64,000 nucleotides of DNA from Morococcus cerebrosus (GTDB lineage Bacteria > Pseudomonadota > Gammaproteobacteria > Burkholderiales > Neisseriaceae): contig NZ_CP094242.1 of NCBI RefSeq assembly GCF_022749515.1, forward strand, positions 1,984,001 to 2,048,000. The letters are read 5' to 3'. The notes below the pieces were generated by a model. The model saw only the letters and a list, made by a program, of their open reading frames with translations. It ran no database searches and was not told where the DNA came from. Made by a program: the position numbers and the translations under genes. Each line of letters opens with the position of its first letter. Within the stretch, counting starts at the first letter, position 1. Below, piece after piece: positions 9,973 through 21,788 of this stretch.

Positions 9973-10848
9973 TCAAACTGCCGCTGCACCTGCTACAATT
10001 TCTGACAATTCCGTGGTAATCGCAGCTTGACGCGATTTGTTATATACCAAACGCAACTCTTTAATGGCATTGCCTGCATTGTCGGTGGCCGCTTTCATTG
10101 CCACCATACGCGCAGCTTGCTCAGATGCCATATTGTCACTCAATGCTTGGTAAACCACAGACTCTAAATAGCGGCGAACCAGATATTCCAACACTGCGAC
10201 AGGACTTGGCTCATAACGGTATTCCCAACTGAATGAAGAATAACTCTCCTCGTCTTCTATCACATTTTCGCCGATAGGCAGCAGAACCTCCAATCGTGGT
10301 TCTTGACGCATGGTATTCACAAAACACGAATATACTAAATGTATTTTATCTAACTCATGCTTCTCGTAACGTTGGAAGATTTCAGTCAATGGACCAAGCA
10401 GCAATTCCATTTTTGGGGTATCACCCAAATTAATCGCACTGGCAATAACGTTCAAACCGATATTTTGACAAGCTGCCAAACCTTTACTACCTAAACAGAC
10501 GACATCAACTTCAATGCCTTGTTCTTGGTATTCTTGGACTTGCGCTAAGAATTTCTTCAAAACATTCGCGTTCAAACCACCGCAAAGACCTTTATCAGAG
10601 GTGATTAAAATGAAACCTACCCGACGTGTTTCACGATGAGGTGCCAATAATTTAATACCGTGATCTTCATGGGTTCGCGCCAAATGACTCATAACTGTCC
10701 GTACTTTTTCGGCATACGGACGCGCCAAGCGCATCCGTTCCTGAGTCTTCCGCATTTTAGAGGTTGACACCATCTGCATCGCTTTAGTGATCTTTTGGGT
10801 ATTTTGAACACTACGGATTTTGGTGAGAATCTCTTTTCCGACTGCCAT
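9973..10848 (-). CDS. atpG: ATP synthase gamma subunit
   Basis: 291 residues. It is the rotating central stalk of F1. The family N-terminal helix MAVGKEILTKIRSVQNTQKITKAMQ is present with ITSDKGLCGGLN near residue 80, and the C-terminal helix has the conserved AARMVAMKAATDNAG and YNKSRQAAITTELSEI. It sits between atpA and atpD. Confidence 0.97.
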   Translation of the reverse strand: MAVGKEILTKIRSVQNTQKITKAMQMVSTSKMRKTQERMRLARPYAEKVRTVMSHLARTHEDHGIKLLAPHRETRRVGFILITSDKGLCGGLNANVLKKFLAQVQEYQEQGIEVDVVCLGSKGLAACQNIGLNVIASAINLGDTPKMELLLGPLTEIFQRYEKHELDKIHLVYSCFVNTMRQEPRLEVLLPIGENVIEDEESYSSFSWEYRYEPSPVAVLEYLVRRYLESVVYQALSDNMASEQAARMVAMKAATDNAGNAIKELRLVYNKSRQAAITTELSEIVAGAAAV

Positions 10849-10872
10849 TTCAGACTCCTTTCATTTCAGCTC

Positions 10873-12420
10873 TTAGGCCTGGTAAGCATAAGAAGATTTG
10901 AAAGAATTCATGGCTTCGGTCAATGTTTTTTCACTTTCATCGGACATCGCACCTGATGCGTTGATTGCTTCTAAAACACCAGGATGCTGAGTGCGTACAA
11001 AGCTCAAAAATTCCGCTTCGAAAGCCAATGCCTTGGATACCGGTACATCTTCGTAAGAACCATTATTAATGGCCCACAAGGTCAAAGCCATTTCGGCTGT
11101 ATCCAAAGTGCTGAATTGTTTTTGCTTCATCAATTCAGTAACCACTTCACCGTGTTGCAGCTGTTTGCGTGTAGCTTCATCCAAATCGGAAGCAAATTGC
11201 GAGAAGGCTGCCAACTCACGATATTGGGCAAGTGCCAAACGGATACCGCCACCCAGTTTTTTAATTACTTTGGTTTGCGCAGCACCACCTACGCGCGATA
11301 CCGAAATACCGGCATTAATCGCAGGACGGATACCGGCGTTAAACAAGTCGGTTTCCAAGAAAATCTGACCGTCGGTAATCGAAATCACGTTTGTCGGTAC
11401 GAATGCAGAGACGTCGCCGGCTTGCGTTTCAATAATCGGCAATGCAGTCAGAGAGCCTGTTTTGCCCTTCACTTCGCCATTGGTCAGTTTTTCAACTTCG
11501 TGTTCATTTACACGGGCAGCACGCTCCAACAAACGGGAGTGCAGATAGAAAACGTCGCCAGGATATGCTTCACGACCGGGAGGACGGCGCAGCAACAGGG
11601 AAATTTGACGGTAAGCAACAGCTTGTTTGGACAAGTCATCATATACAATCAATGCGTCTTCACCGCGGTCGCGGAAAAACTCGCCCATCGTACAACCTGC
11701 ATAAGGTGCGATATATTGCAAAGCCGCAGCTTCAGAAGCAGTCGCCGCAACCACAATAGTGTGCTCCATTGCGCCATGCTCTTCCAATTTGCGTACTACG
11801 TTGGCAATAGAAGATGCTTTTTGACCGATTGCAACATAAATACAGATAACGCCCGTACCTTTTTGGTTGACAATAGCATCCAATGCTACGGCTGTTTTAC
11901 CTGTTTGACGGTCACCAATGATCAGCTCACGTTGACCGCGACCAATCGGAACCATTGAGTCAATGGCCTTCAGACCGGTTTGCATAGGTTGGTCAACTGA
12001 TTTACGGGCAATTACACCCGGTGCAATTTTTTCGATTGGCGCTGTGGAAGATGTGTTGATCGGGCCTTTGCCATCAATCGGGCGACCCAATGCATCTACA
12101 ACGCGACCAACCAATTCACGACCGACAGGTACTTCCAAAATACGGCCGGTACAAGTAACTGTGTCGCCTTCTTTAATATGTTCGTATTCACCCAACACTA
12201 CGGCGCCGACGGAGTCGCGCTCCAAGTTCATCGCCAAACCGAAAGTGTTACCCGGGAATTCGAGCATCTCACCTTGCATTGCGTCTGACAAGCCATGAAT
12301 ACGAACAATACCGTCTGTTACAGAAATAACCGTACCACGGGTACGTACTTCTGTATTTCCAGACAGATTTTCAATTTTAGCTTTAATCAAATCGCTAATT
12401 TCAGCAGGATTAAGCTGCAT
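10873..12420 (-). CDS. atpA: ATP synthase alpha subunit
   Basis: 515 residues. It is the non-catalytic nucleotide-binding F1 subunit. Walker A GDRQTGKT is near residues 169-176, with [19 protein letters not shown] and [20 protein letters not shown] downstream. Length and motifs are normal. The 10-base gap to atpH suggests translational coupling. Confidence 0.98.
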   Translation of the reverse strand: MQLNPAEISDLIKAKIENLSGNTEVRTRGTVISVTDGIVRIHGLSDAMQGEMLEFPGNTFGLAMNLERDSVGAVVLGEYEHIKEGDTVTCTGRILEVPVGRELVGRVVDALGRPIDGKGPINTSSTAPIEKIAPGVIARKSVDQPMQTGLKAIDSMVPIGRGQRELIIGDRQTGKTAVALDAIVNQKGTGVICIYVAIGQKASSIANVVRKLEEHGAMEHTIVVAATASEAAALQYIAPYAGCTMGEFFRDRGEDALIVYDDLSKQAVAYRQISLLLRRPPGREAYPGDVFYLHSRLLERAARVNEHEVEKLTNGEVKGKTGSLTALPIIETQAGDVSAFVPTNVISITDGQIFLETDLFNAGIRPAINAGISVSRVGGAAQTKVIKKLGGGIRLALAQYRELAAFSQFASDLDEATRKQLQHGEVVTELMKQKQFSTLDTAEMALTLWAINNGSYEDVPVSKALAFEAEFLSFVRTQHPGVLEAINASGAMSDESEKTLTEAMNSFKSSYAYQA

Positions 12421-12430
12421 GAAAACTCTC

Positions 12431-12964
12431 CTAATTTGTCATAGTCGCATACAGGACATTCAATTTACCCCGCACCGACAAATCCAAGACCTGGTCACCC
12501 ACTTCAACTTTGACACCGCCAATTAATTCAGGCGCGACTTCAGTTGTAATCTGCAACTTACTGTCGAAGCGTTTTTTCAATATTTCAGCCAACTCAGCCA
12601 ATTGATCTTCAGTCAATGGATAAGCACTGTAAATCACAGCGGACTTAGTATGATTGAATGACAAGGTTAAAGCTTGATATTGAGCATAGACTTCAGGCAA
12701 TACAGGCAAACGTTTTTGCTCTGCCAGAACAGTAATGAAATTCTTCAATTCATCACTTTTTAATTCAACGAGTTCGGCAAGTACATTTACCTTTTCAGAA
12801 GTATTGATTTCAGGTTGCTCAAGAAAAGAAATTACTTTCTGATTTTGAACAACCGCGGCTAATTCTTCCAGTCCGCCCAACCAAGACTCAATTTGGTTTT
12901 TTTCCTGCGCCAGATTAAACAATGCTTTCGCATAAGGTCTGGCAATCGTTGCGAACTCAGCCAT
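12431..12964 (-). CDS. atpH: ATP synthase delta subunit
   Basis: 177 residues. It joins F1 to the peripheral b-subunit stalk. The start [20 protein letters not shown] and the C-terminal [29 protein letters not shown] match the OSCP/delta family. Only four bases separate it from atpF. Confidence 0.96.
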   Translation of the reverse strand: MAEFATIARPYAKALFNLAQEKNQIESWLGGLEELAAVVQNQKVISFLEQPEINTSEKVNVLAELVELKSDELKNFITVLAEQKRLPVLPEVYAQYQALTLSFNHTKSAVIYSAYPLTEDQLAELAEILKKRFDSKLQITTEVAPELIGGVKVEVGDQVLDLSVRGKLNVLYATMTN

Positions 12965-12968
12965 AAGA

Positions 12969-13439
12969 TTACAGCTCCTGTTTTAAAGCACTGAGCAGCT
13001 GCGCATGTTTTGAAGTATCTACTTCACTGCGCAAAATAGACTCTGCACCTTTAACCGCCAACGCAGCAACTTGTTCACGCAAAACTTCGCGTGCACGGTT
13101 CATTTCTTGCTGAGCATCAGCTTTAGCTTGTGCTGTAATCCGCACTGCCTCAACAGTAGCTTGCTCTTTCGCTTCTTCTACGATTTTGGCGGCACGTTTT
13201 TCGGCGTTTGCTACCATTTCGGAAACTTGGTTACGCCCTTCAGCCAAGAGTTCTGCAACTTTCTTCTCTGCCTGTTCAAAATCGCTCTTACCGCGCTCGG
13301 CAGCAGCCAAGCCTTCGGCAATTTTTGCGGCACGCTCATCCAATGCTTTTGCGATTGGCGGCCACACGAATTTCATGGTAAACCAAACCAAACCGAAAAA
13401 GACGATGATTTGAGCGAATAAGGTTGCATTAATATTCAC
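12969..13439 (-). CDS. atpF: ATP synthase subunit b
   Basis: 156 residues. It is the peripheral stalk of Fo: one N-terminal membrane helix ([20 protein letters not shown]) followed by a long charged coiled coil rich in Ala, Glu and Lys that reaches delta. Length and layout are typical. Confidence 0.96.
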   Translation of the reverse strand: MNINATLFAQIIVFFGLVWFTMKFVWPPIAKALDERAAKIAEGLAAAERGKSDFEQAEKKVAELLAEGRNQVSEMVANAEKRAAKIVEEAKEQATVEAVRITAQAKADAQQEMNRAREVLREQVAALAVKGAESILRSEVDTSKHAQLLSALKQEL

Positions 13440-13510
13440 GTTAGTTAACCTTCGTACTAGTGTTAATCAAACAGACCGAAGTCTGTACCTAGACGGATCA
13501 CGCCGTTTGA

Positions 13511-13747
<237 letters not shown>

Positions 13748-13795
13748 TTACTCCTTGAGAAAACAAAGAAAGTTAATGAAAAACTACCTAATAAA

Positions 13796-14662
13796 TTAAT
13801 GTGCATCATGAGCTTGTCCGATATAGACAAACGCCAAGGCCATAAAGATAAATGCCTGCAGGGTAATCACCAAGATATGGAAAATCGCCCATGCCAATCC
13901 GGCAAGGATGTGGAAACCAAACAGAATCGGATCCAACACTTCAACGCTTCCAGATGTCGCCCAAGCGCCACCCAGCAAAGCAATCAGAAGGAACACCAGC
14001 TCGCCGGCATACATGTTACCGAACAACCGCATACCGTGAGAAACTGTTTTAGAAAGGAATTCGACCAGATTCAAAAGGAAGTTGGCGGGAGCAAGCTTGG
14101 CGCCGAACGGAGCGCTGAACAACTCATGAATCCAACCACGGATACCTTTGATTTTGATATTGTAATAAATACAAATCACCAAGACACCGATAGCCAACGC
14201 TAATGTGGTATTCAAATCTGCGGTCGGTACAATACGCAACAATGCATGATGGTTACCGGTAATGTTTTGCCATAGCCACGGGAACAAATCGACCGGCAGC
14301 ATATCCATGGCATTCATCAGGAAAATCCATACAAACAGCGTCAAGCCTAACGGGGCAATGGCTTTTCGAGATTGCTCGTTGTGAATAATGCTTTTACACA
14401 TATCATCCACAAACTCAAACAGAATCTCGACGGCAGCCTGAAAACGTCCGGGCACACCCGCCGTCGCCTTCCTGGCCCCACGCAAAAGTAGGAAACTTCC
14501 GATTACACCCAACAATACAGAGAAAAATATTGCATCAATATTAATAAAAGAAAAATCAGCAATATTATCCAAGCCTTGTCCCTTAGCGACATCGGAAAGG
14601 CTGGTCAAACTTTGCAAGTGGTGCGTGATGTAATCAGTAGCAGTAATTTTGTCACCTGCCAT
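13796..14662 (-). CDS. atpB: ATP synthase subunit a
   Basis: 288 residues. It is the Fo proton-channel subunit with several membrane helices. The essential arginine lies in SHGMRLFGNMYAGE, and the last helix has ILVITLQAFIFMALAFVY. Its start overlaps the end of atpI by 11 bases. Confidence 0.97.
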   Translation of the reverse strand: MAGDKITATDYITHHLQSLTSLSDVAKGQGLDNIADFSFINIDAIFFSVLLGVIGSFLLLRGARKATAGVPGRFQAAVEILFEFVDDMCKSIIHNEQSRKAIAPLGLTLFVWIFLMNAMDMLPVDLFPWLWQNITGNHHALLRIVPTADLNTTLALAIGVLVICIYYNIKIKGIRGWIHELFSAPFGAKLAPANFLLNLVEFLSKTVSHGMRLFGNMYAGELVFLLIALLGGAWATSGSVEVLDPILFGFHILAGLAWAIFHILVITLQAFIFMALAFVYIGQAHDAH

Positions 14663-15005
14663 AATGCTTCACTCTCAACAATACTAAAAAAACGAAATGG
14701 CTGACACCGAGCAATCCGAACAAGAACGGAAAGAATATCAAAGACTGATGCCAAACTGCGAATACGGCAAGCATCATCACCAGCGACAGCACTACTTTTA
14801 AAATTTCCCCGATAATGAACGCTTTACCATGATACAAAGGGTTGCGCTTGGAAAATTTTAAAAGTAAAACTGCGATAGAAGACGGGACTAAATAACAAAC
14901 TCCCCCTGCGACAGAAGACCAAAATCCATCCACACCCGCAAAAACAGCATTTAATACAGAAATAATTAATAAAACAATGATTTGATAAACTAAAATCTGA
15001 TTCAT
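14652..15005 (-). CDS. atpI: ATP synthase subunit I (AtpI-like)
   Basis: 117 residues with four predicted membrane helices, starting MNQILVYQIIVLLIISVLNA. It is the first gene of the atp operon. AtpI proteins help assemble the c-ring and are not essential. The position and helix pattern support the call, since the family sequence is poorly conserved. Confidence 0.85.
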   Translation of the reverse strand: MNQILVYQIIVLLIISVLNAVFAGVDGFWSSVAGGVCYLVPSSIAVLLLKFSKRNPLYHGKAFIIGEILKVVLSLVMMLAVFAVWHQSLIFFPFLFGLLGVSHFVFLVLLRVKHYGR

Positions 15006-15047
15006 GCAAAATTAGGGGGTACAACGGAAATGGTCAAGCGATGCTAG

Positions 15048-15076
15048 AATATAATGAAGAAGCCTGCACACGTCAA
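15048..15076 (-). promoter_or_regulatory. Sigma-70 promoter of the atp operon
   Basis: On the reverse strand TTGACG (15076-15071) and TATATT (15053-15048) are separated by exactly 17 bases, about 43 bases upstream of atpI. Each box matches consensus at 5 of 6 positions. Confidence 0.7.
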
Positions 15077-15190
15077 GAGATAGTTAACCTTTGTGAAATA
15101 ACACCAGCCACATTTAACAACGTATGTAATTTTTTATTCTATCACAAATTACATTAAATTACAGCCATTATCCAGTAATTCTATTTCAAT

Positions 15191-15236
15191 AAAAAAGTCA
15201 TCTGAAAACTGGAGAAGACGTTTTCAGATGGCCTTA
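15191..15236. terminator. Degenerate DUS-like hairpin after parB
   Basis: AAGTCATCTGAAAAC and GTTTTCAGATGGCCTT are diverged DUS arms around a short loop, between parB and atpI. They may stop parB transcription. Confidence 0.55.
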
Positions 15237-15262
15237 ATTTTAAATTTTCCGCACAACCTAAT

Positions 15263-16120
15263 TCACATCTGATAATCGATGCCCAACTGTTTCAGCAGAT
15301 ATTCAAATGTTTCCGGCGTATCAAAGTGGAGGACGATTTTGCCTTTTTTGTGATTGGTGGTTTTGACTTCCGCGTTAACGCCCAGCCTTTCGGTCAACAC
15401 GTCGTTCAGACGACGTATATCGGGGCTGATGGTTTTTTTAATTTCCTGTTTGGTTTGATGGGCGATTTGGCTGCGGCGTTCGACTTCGCGCACCGACCAA
15501 CCGTTTTTTACTGCTTTTTGCGCCAACTCAAGCTGCTCGACCACGGGCAGGGTCAGCAGGGCGCGGGCGTGCCCCATCTCAAGATGGCGGTGGTAGAGCA
15601 TTTCTTGGACCGGCTCGGGCAGGCTCAACAGGCGCAGGCTGTTGGAAATGGCACTGCGGCTTTTGCCGACTGCCTTAGCGATGGTTTCATGAGTCAGTCC
15701 GAACTCGTCGGCGAGGCGTTTCAAACCTTGCGCTTCTTCAATCGGGTTTAAGTTTTCGCGTTGCAGGTTTTCAATCAAACCCATTGCCAGCGCGGTTTCG
15801 TCGCTGATGGTTTTGATGACGACCGGAATCTCGGTCAGTCCGGCGAGTTGGGATGCGCGCCAGCGGCGTTCGCCGGCAATCAATTCGTATTGGGAAAGGC
15901 CGTGTTCGCGCACGATGACCGGCTGGATAACGCCTTGCGCTTTAATCGAATCCGCCAGCTCCTGCAAGGCTTCGTCGTCCATCTGTACCCGCGCCTGATA
16001 ACGGCCGGGTTGGATGTCGTTGATGGCGACGGTAGTCAGGCGGTCGCTGCTGCTGTTGTCCACGCCGTTGGAAATCAGGGAATCTAAACCGCGGCCCAAA
16101 CCGCCTTTTGCTTTTGCCAT
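15263..16120 (-). CDS. parB: Chromosome-partitioning protein ParB
   Basis: 285 residues. ParB binds parS sites near the origin, spreads using CTP and acts with ParA in segregation. The N-terminus AKGGLGRGLDSLIS is typical. The ParB/Srx nucleotide-binding domain (IQPGRYQARVQMDDEALQEL, LIAGERRWRASQLAG, MGLIENLQRENLNPIEEAQG) lies at about residues 35-135, followed by the HTH (THETIAKAVGKSRSAISNSLRLL) at about 145-170. parA is not adjacent here. The parB-atp arrangement often lies near oriC. I did not see a parS palindrome in the window. Confidence 0.95.
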   Translation of the reverse strand: MAKAKGGLGRGLDSLISNGVDNSSSDRLTTVAINDIQPGRYQARVQMDDEALQELADSIKAQGVIQPVIVREHGLSQYELIAGERRWRASQLAGLTEIPVVIKTISDETALAMGLIENLQRENLNPIEEAQGLKRLADEFGLTHETIAKAVGKSRSAISNSLRLLSLPEPVQEMLYHRHLEMGHARALLTLPVVEQLELAQKAVKNGWSVREVERRSQIAHQTKQEIKKTISPDIRRLNDVLTERLGVNAEVKTTNHKKGKIVLHFDTPETFEYLLKQLGIDYQM

Positions 16121-16274
16121 ATTGAATCCTTTTCAGACGACCTTCCATAAAGCGCGTATTCTAGCGGATATTCGCAGGTGGCGACAATTCATATCACATC
16201 GTCTGTATTTATCAGACCGTATATTTTCAGCTAAAATCCAGCCTTCTATTTTTTATCGAACCACTCGTCATTCA

Positions 16275-16844
16275 ATGCTTTATTCTTTTCTTACCGATAT
16301 GTGGGATATTCTGCGTCTGCGCTATAAAAATCCTGCTGATTATTTCTATACGCTGCCTGTCATTTTGGCGATTTTGCTGCTGTTGGGCATGATTAATGCG
16401 GCAGATATGTCGACCTTGCTCGGCGTCAGCACTGCCGCCGCCGTCTTTGGCGTGTTGGTTACCGTTATAAAGTGGCTGATTTTGAGCCGCGTGATGCGTC
16501 ATGTTTTGAGCAGAAACGGCGCGCCGCGCCTGCCTTTATGGGGATTCATCTTGGCATCGGAAGCTTTGATGATTCCAGCACTGCTTGTGTTTTATGTCCC
16601 ACAGATTACGCCGCTGCTGATGTTTTGGAAGACTTGGGTGTTTTGGGTGCAGGCTGTCGGCTTGATGCAAATGGGTCAGGTTAAAGTTTGGACGATATTC
16701 AAAGGCTATCTTTTGTACTTCTGCTGCATGGTTCTGATTATAGGGATTTTTATACAGCTGTTTACACTGGCTGGCTGGTTCGATAAAGCAACGCTAATGC
16801 AAAACTTTAATGCGTTAACGGCTGCTATGGAGCAGGCGAGATAA
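16275..16844 (+). CDS. Five-helix inner-membrane protein (Yip1-like layout)
   Basis: 189 residues from the ATG at 16275, beginning MLYSFLTDMWDILRLRYKNP. Hydrophobic stretches at about residues 25-45, 48-70, 85-108, 113-132 and 143-168 predict five membrane helices and little else. The size and the helix spacing recall Yip1-domain proteins, but I cannot assign a function. It is divergent from parB; the open frame extends upstream, but that part reads as antisense of parB. It is closed by a DUS hairpin. Confidence 0.65.
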   Translation: MLYSFLTDMWDILRLRYKNPADYFYTLPVILAILLLLGMINAADMSTLLGVSTAAAVFGVLVTVIKWLILSRVMRHVLSRNGAPRLPLWGFILASEALMIPALLVFYVPQITPLLMFWKTWVFWVQAVGLMQMGQVKVWTIFKGYLLYFCCMVLIIGIFIQLFTLAGWFDKATLMQNFNALTAAMEQAR

Positions 16845-16848
16845 GCTA

Positions 16849-16890
16849 GGGGTCGTCTGAAAATCCACCCTTCTCGTTTTCAGACGACCT
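16849..16890. terminator. DUS hairpin between the membrane-protein gene and groEL
   Basis: GGTCGTCTGAAAA and TTTTCAGACGACC with a 14-base loop. It serves the forward gene and lies next to the groEL terminator. Confidence 0.7.
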
Positions 16891-16901
16891 TCTTCCAAAG
16901 A

Positions 16902-16933
16902 AAAAACCTGCACGGTTGTCCGTGCAGGTTTTT
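16902..16933 (-). terminator. Rho-independent terminator of groESL
   Basis: AAAAACCTGCACGG, a TTGT loop and CCGTGCAGGTTTTT: a 14-base-pair stem just after groEL. Confidence 0.85.
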
Positions 16934-16957
16934 GTTTGCGCTCAGGTTTGGGCAACC

Positions 16958-18607
<1,650 letters not shown>

Positions 18608-18626
18608 AATTGTTTAATGTTGTTTG

Positions 18627-18664
18627 AGGTCGTCTGAAAACCTTGTACGCCTTTTCAGACGACC
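18627..18664. repeat. DUS inverted pair between groES and groEL
   Basis: AGGTCGTCTGAAAA and TTTTCAGACGACCT with a 13-base loop, inside a two-gene operon. The hairpin could lower read-through into groEL, although the operon is normally cotranscribed. Confidence 0.7.
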
Positions 18665-18688
18665 TGTCGTTCTGAATGCACGGAATGT

Positions 18689-18976
18689 TTATTCAACGAT
18701 ACCGAAGATGTCTTCTTCGCGCATAACCAACAGCTCTTCGCCGTCGGCTTTTACGGTTTGACCGCTGTATTTGCCGAAGATGATTTTGTCGCCGACTTTA
18801 ACATCCAGCGGACGGCGGTTGCCGTCTTTACCGATTTTGCCTGCACCCACGGCGATAACTTCGCCCATGTCGGGTTTTTCAGCGGCTGCGCCCGGCAAGA
18901 CGATGCCTGATGCGGTTTTCTCTTCAGCTTCCAAGCGTTTGACGACGACGCGGTCGTGTAAAGGACGGATGGTCAT
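18689..18976 (-). CDS. groES: 10-kDa co-chaperonin GroES
   Basis: 95 residues. It caps GroEL. It begins [20 protein letters not shown]; the mobile loop ([11 protein letters not shown]) is at about residues 22-32, followed by [20 protein letters not shown]. It has a CGGAG ribosome site. Full length. Confidence 0.98.
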   Translation of the reverse strand: MTIRPLHDRVVVKRLEAEEKTASGIVLPGAAAEKPDMGEVIAVGAGKIGKDGNRRPLDVKVGDKIIFGKYSGQTVKADGEELLVMREEDIFGIVE

Positions 18977-19027
18977 GTTTTATGCTCCGATAAATAGTTT
19001 GAAAACAATCATCTGCCTTCATTCGGC

Positions 19028-19056
19028 AGATGCGGTTTGAAAAAGAAGGCGGCAAG
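19028..19056 (-). promoter_or_regulatory. Possible heat-shock (sigma-32-like) promoter of groES
   Basis: On the reverse strand CTTGCCG (19056-19050) and CCGCATCT (19035-19028) are separated by 14 bases. The second box matches CCCCATNT at 7 of 8 positions, while the first matches only its CTTG core. No CIRCE element is visible. Confidence 0.35.
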
Positions 19057-19327
19057 TTTGTCAAAAAACTTACCTTAACACAGCGGCAAATTAGGGTTTG
19101 TCCCGATAAATTCAAGGGAAGAAGCAAAAATTTTCTATGCGGGGTCGTCTGAAAACGGACATGGCAAGTTGTGCACCATCCCCACCCTACTTTCAATGCT
19201 GATCAAGCAGGCAGACATTTTCAGACGACCTTTTACAGACGGCGAGCTTCACATGCTTCAATCAACAAAAAACCAAACACTATTGGCGCAAAACTATGCA
19301 CACCTTTACAAAATAATATCCCACCTT

Positions 19328-19368
19328 TAAAATAAATAAAAATTATTATTATTAATAAATAATTTATC
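19328..19368 (+). promoter_or_regulatory. AT-rich Fur-box-like region upstream of fetA
   Basis: An almost pure A/T stretch of repeated ATTATT and AATAA units lies 40-75 bases before the fetA start, where Fur boxes are expected. The match to the 19-base Fur consensus is loose. The poly-C tract that makes fetA phase-variable in meningococci is not present. Confidence 0.35.
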
Positions 19369-19404
19369 GATTAACTGAAACTTATCCAACAGAAGGAAAT
19401 TTCC

Positions 19405-21573
19405 ATGACTTCACCCCTGTTCCGCTTCAGCCTGCTTTCAATGGCACTCGCCGCCGGTTTTGCCCACGCGGAAAACGAAGCGAAAGAAAGTGTTACCCTT
19501 GATACCGTTACCGTAAAAGGCGACCGCCAAGGCAGCAAGGTCAAAACTAATATCGTCACCCTTCGTCAAAAAGACGAAAGCACATCAACCGATTTGCGCG
19601 AATTGTTAAAAGAAGAACCTGCCATCGATTTCGGCGGCGGTAACGGCACATCCCAACACATGACCTTGCGCGGCATGGGTCAGAACTCTGTCGACATCAA
19701 GGTGGACAACGCCTATTCCGACAGCCAAATCCTTTACCACCAAGGCAGATTTATTGTCGATCCCGCTTTGGTTAAAGTCGTTTCCGTACAAAAAGGCGCG
19801 GGTTCCGCCTCTGCCGGTATCGGCGCAACCAACGGCGCGATCATCGCCAAAACCGTCGATGCCCAAGACCTGCTCAAAGGCTTGGATAAAAACTGGGGCG
19901 TGCGCCTCAGCAGCGGCTATGCCTCTAATGACGGCGTAAACTACGGCGCAAGCGTATTCGGAAAAGAGGGCAACTTCGACGGTTTGTTCTCTTACAACCG
20001 CAACGATGAAAAAGATTACGAAGCAGGTAAAGGCTACAAAAGTCCCAACGGCGGCAAAACCGTACCTTACAGCGCACTGGACAAACGCAGCTACCTGGCC
20101 AAAATCGGAACAACCTTCGGCGACGGCGACCACCGCATCGTGTTGAGCCACATGAAAGACCAGCACCGGGGCATCCGTACTGTGCGTGAAGAGTTTACAA
20201 TCTTCGAGTCCGACCCTGCAAAAGACAGGCAGAAACCCTCATACCGTGAAACTACCCAATCCAACACCAACTTGGAGTACACGGGTAAAAACCTGGGCTT
20301 TGTCGAAAAACTGAACGCCAACGCCTATGTGTTGGAAAACGAACGCTATTCCGCCGATGACAGCGGCAGCGGTTACGCAGGCAATGTGGTCGGCCCTAAC
20401 CATACCCGAATCGCCACTCGTGGTGCGAACTTCAACTTCGACAGCCGCCTTGCCGAACAAACCCTGTTGAAATACGGTATCAACTACCGCCATCAGGAAA
20501 TCGAGCCGCAAGCGTTTTTGAACAACGAATTTAAGATCTCCGGTAAGAAACCAGACCCCAAAGATCCTAAAAAAGAAATAGATAAGACCGATGAAGAAAA
20601 AGCGAAAGACAAGAAAGTTATGGATCTTGTCCATTCCTACAAACTGTCCAACCCGACCAAAACCGATACCGGCGCGTATATCGAAGCCATTCACGAAATT
20701 AACGGCTTTACCCTGACCGGCGGACTGCGTTACGACCGCTTCAAGGTGAAAACCCATGACGGCAAAACCGTTTCAAGCAGCAGCCTTAACCCGAGTTTCG
20801 GCGTGATTTGGCAGCCGCACGAACACTGGAGCTTCAGCGCAAGCCACAACTACGCCAGCCGCAGCCCGCGCCTGTATGACGCGCTGCAAACCCACGGCAA
20901 GCGCGGCATCATCTCGATTGCCGACGGCACCAAAGCCGAACGCGCGCGCAATACCGAAATCGGTTTCAACTACAACGACGGCACGTTTGCCGCAAACGGC
21001 AGCTACTTCTGGCAGACCATCAAAGACGCGCTTGCCAATCCGCAAAACCGCCACGACTCTGTCGCCATCCGTGAAGCCGTCAATGCCGGCTACATCAAAA
21101 ACCACGGTTACGAATTGGGCGCGTCCTACCGCACCGGCGGCTTGACTGCCAAAGTCGGCGTAAGCCACAGCAAACCGCGTTTTTACGATACACACAAAGA
21201 TAAATTGTTAAGCGCGAACCCCGAGTTTGGCGCACAAACCGGCCGCACTTGGACGGCTTCCCTTGCCTACCGCTTCCAAAATCCGAATCTGGAAATCGGC
21301 TGGCGCGGACGCTATGTTCAAAAAGCCGTGGGTTCGATATTGGTGGCAGGTCAAAAAGGTCGCGACGGCAAACTGGAAAACGTTGTACGCCAAGGTTTCG
21401 GTGTGAACGATGTCTTCGCCAACTGGAAACCATTGGGCAAAGACACGCTCAATATCAATCTTTCAGTTAACAACGTGTTCAACAAGTTCTACTATCCGCA
21501 CAGTCAACGCTGGACCAATACCCTACCAGGTACCGGACGTGATGTACGCTTGGGCGTGAACTACCGCTTCTAA
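19405..21573 (+). CDS. fetA: TonB-dependent ferric-siderophore receptor FetA (FrpB)
   Basis: 722 residues. It is an outer-membrane receptor for iron-loaded siderophores, energised by TonB/ExbB/ExbD. It has a signal peptide cleaved after GFAHA (about residue 22), a TonB box LDTVTVKG, a plug domain with DFGGGNGTSQHMTLRGMGQN, and a 22-strand barrel ending in VNYRF. The stretch at about residues 370-420, rich in Lys/Asp/Pro, coincides with the hypervariable surface loop used in meningococcal FetA typing and is unlike the types I know. The ribosome site is AAGGAAA. fetB follows after a strong hairpin. Confidence 0.93.
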   Translation: MTSPLFRFSLLSMALAAGFAHAENEAKESVTLDTVTVKGDRQGSKVKTNIVTLRQKDESTSTDLRELLKEEPAIDFGGGNGTSQHMTLRGMGQNSVDIKVDNAYSDSQILYHQGRFIVDPALVKVVSVQKGAGSASAGIGATNGAIIAKTVDAQDLLKGLDKNWGVRLSSGYASNDGVNYGASVFGKEGNFDGLFSYNRNDEKDYEAGKGYKSPNGGKTVPYSALDKRSYLAKIGTTFGDGDHRIVLSHMKDQHRGIRTVREEFTIFESDPAKDRQKPSYRETTQSNTNLEYTGKNLGFVEKLNANAYVLENERYSADDSGSGYAGNVVGPNHTRIATRGANFNFDSRLAEQTLLKYGINYRHQEIEPQAFLNNEFKISGKKPDPKDPKKEIDKTDEEKAKDKKVMDLVHSYKLSNPTKTDTGAYIEAIHEINGFTLTGGLRYDRFKVKTHDGKTVSSSSLNPSFGVIWQPHEHWSFSASHNYASRSPRLYDALQTHGKRGIISIADGTKAERARNTEIGFNYNDGTFAANGSYFWQTIKDALANPQNRHDSVAIREAVNAGYIKNHGYELGASYRTGGLTAKVGVSHSKPRFYDTHKDKLLSANPEFGAQTGRTWTASLAYRFQNPNLEIGWRGRYVQKAVGSILVAGQKGRDGKLENVVRQGFGVNDVFANWKPLGKDTLNINLSVNNVFNKFYYPHSQRWTNTLPGTGRDVRLGVNYRF

Positions 21574-21590
21574 AAAGAGCGGGTAAAATA

Positions 21591-21637
21591 CGGGCAGGTC
21601 GTCTGAAGCAGCGTCGGTTTTCAGACGACCTGCCCGT
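21591..21637. terminator. Extended DUS hairpin between fetA and fetB
   Basis: CGGGCAGGTCGTCTGAA and its complement form a 17-base-pair stem with a 12-base loop. There is no clear T run, so it may attenuate rather than stop transcription into fetB. Confidence 0.65.
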
Positions 21638-21788
21638 CAATCCGATTTCTCAATCTGGCATTTTCCAAACCTTTTTTTTGACAACGGCAGGATTGGAACA
21701 GGTGTTTGATGCGAGCATCCGCTTTGCGGATTTTCAGACGACCCGTCCATATTATCTGCCCCGAACCCGACAACGGAGAAATTATCCC

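Larger units (their letters stand above)
18977..19404. other. Divergent intergenic region groES / fetA
   Basis: 428 bases. It holds the groES promoter candidate, a wide DUS pair (about 19143-19234, loop near 66 bases) and the very AT-rich fetA upstream region. There is no gene. Confidence 0.6.

Noticed and set aside
15263..16120. parS site near parB
   Set aside because: I looked for the TGTTTCACGTGAAACA-type palindrome and did not find one by eye in the window.
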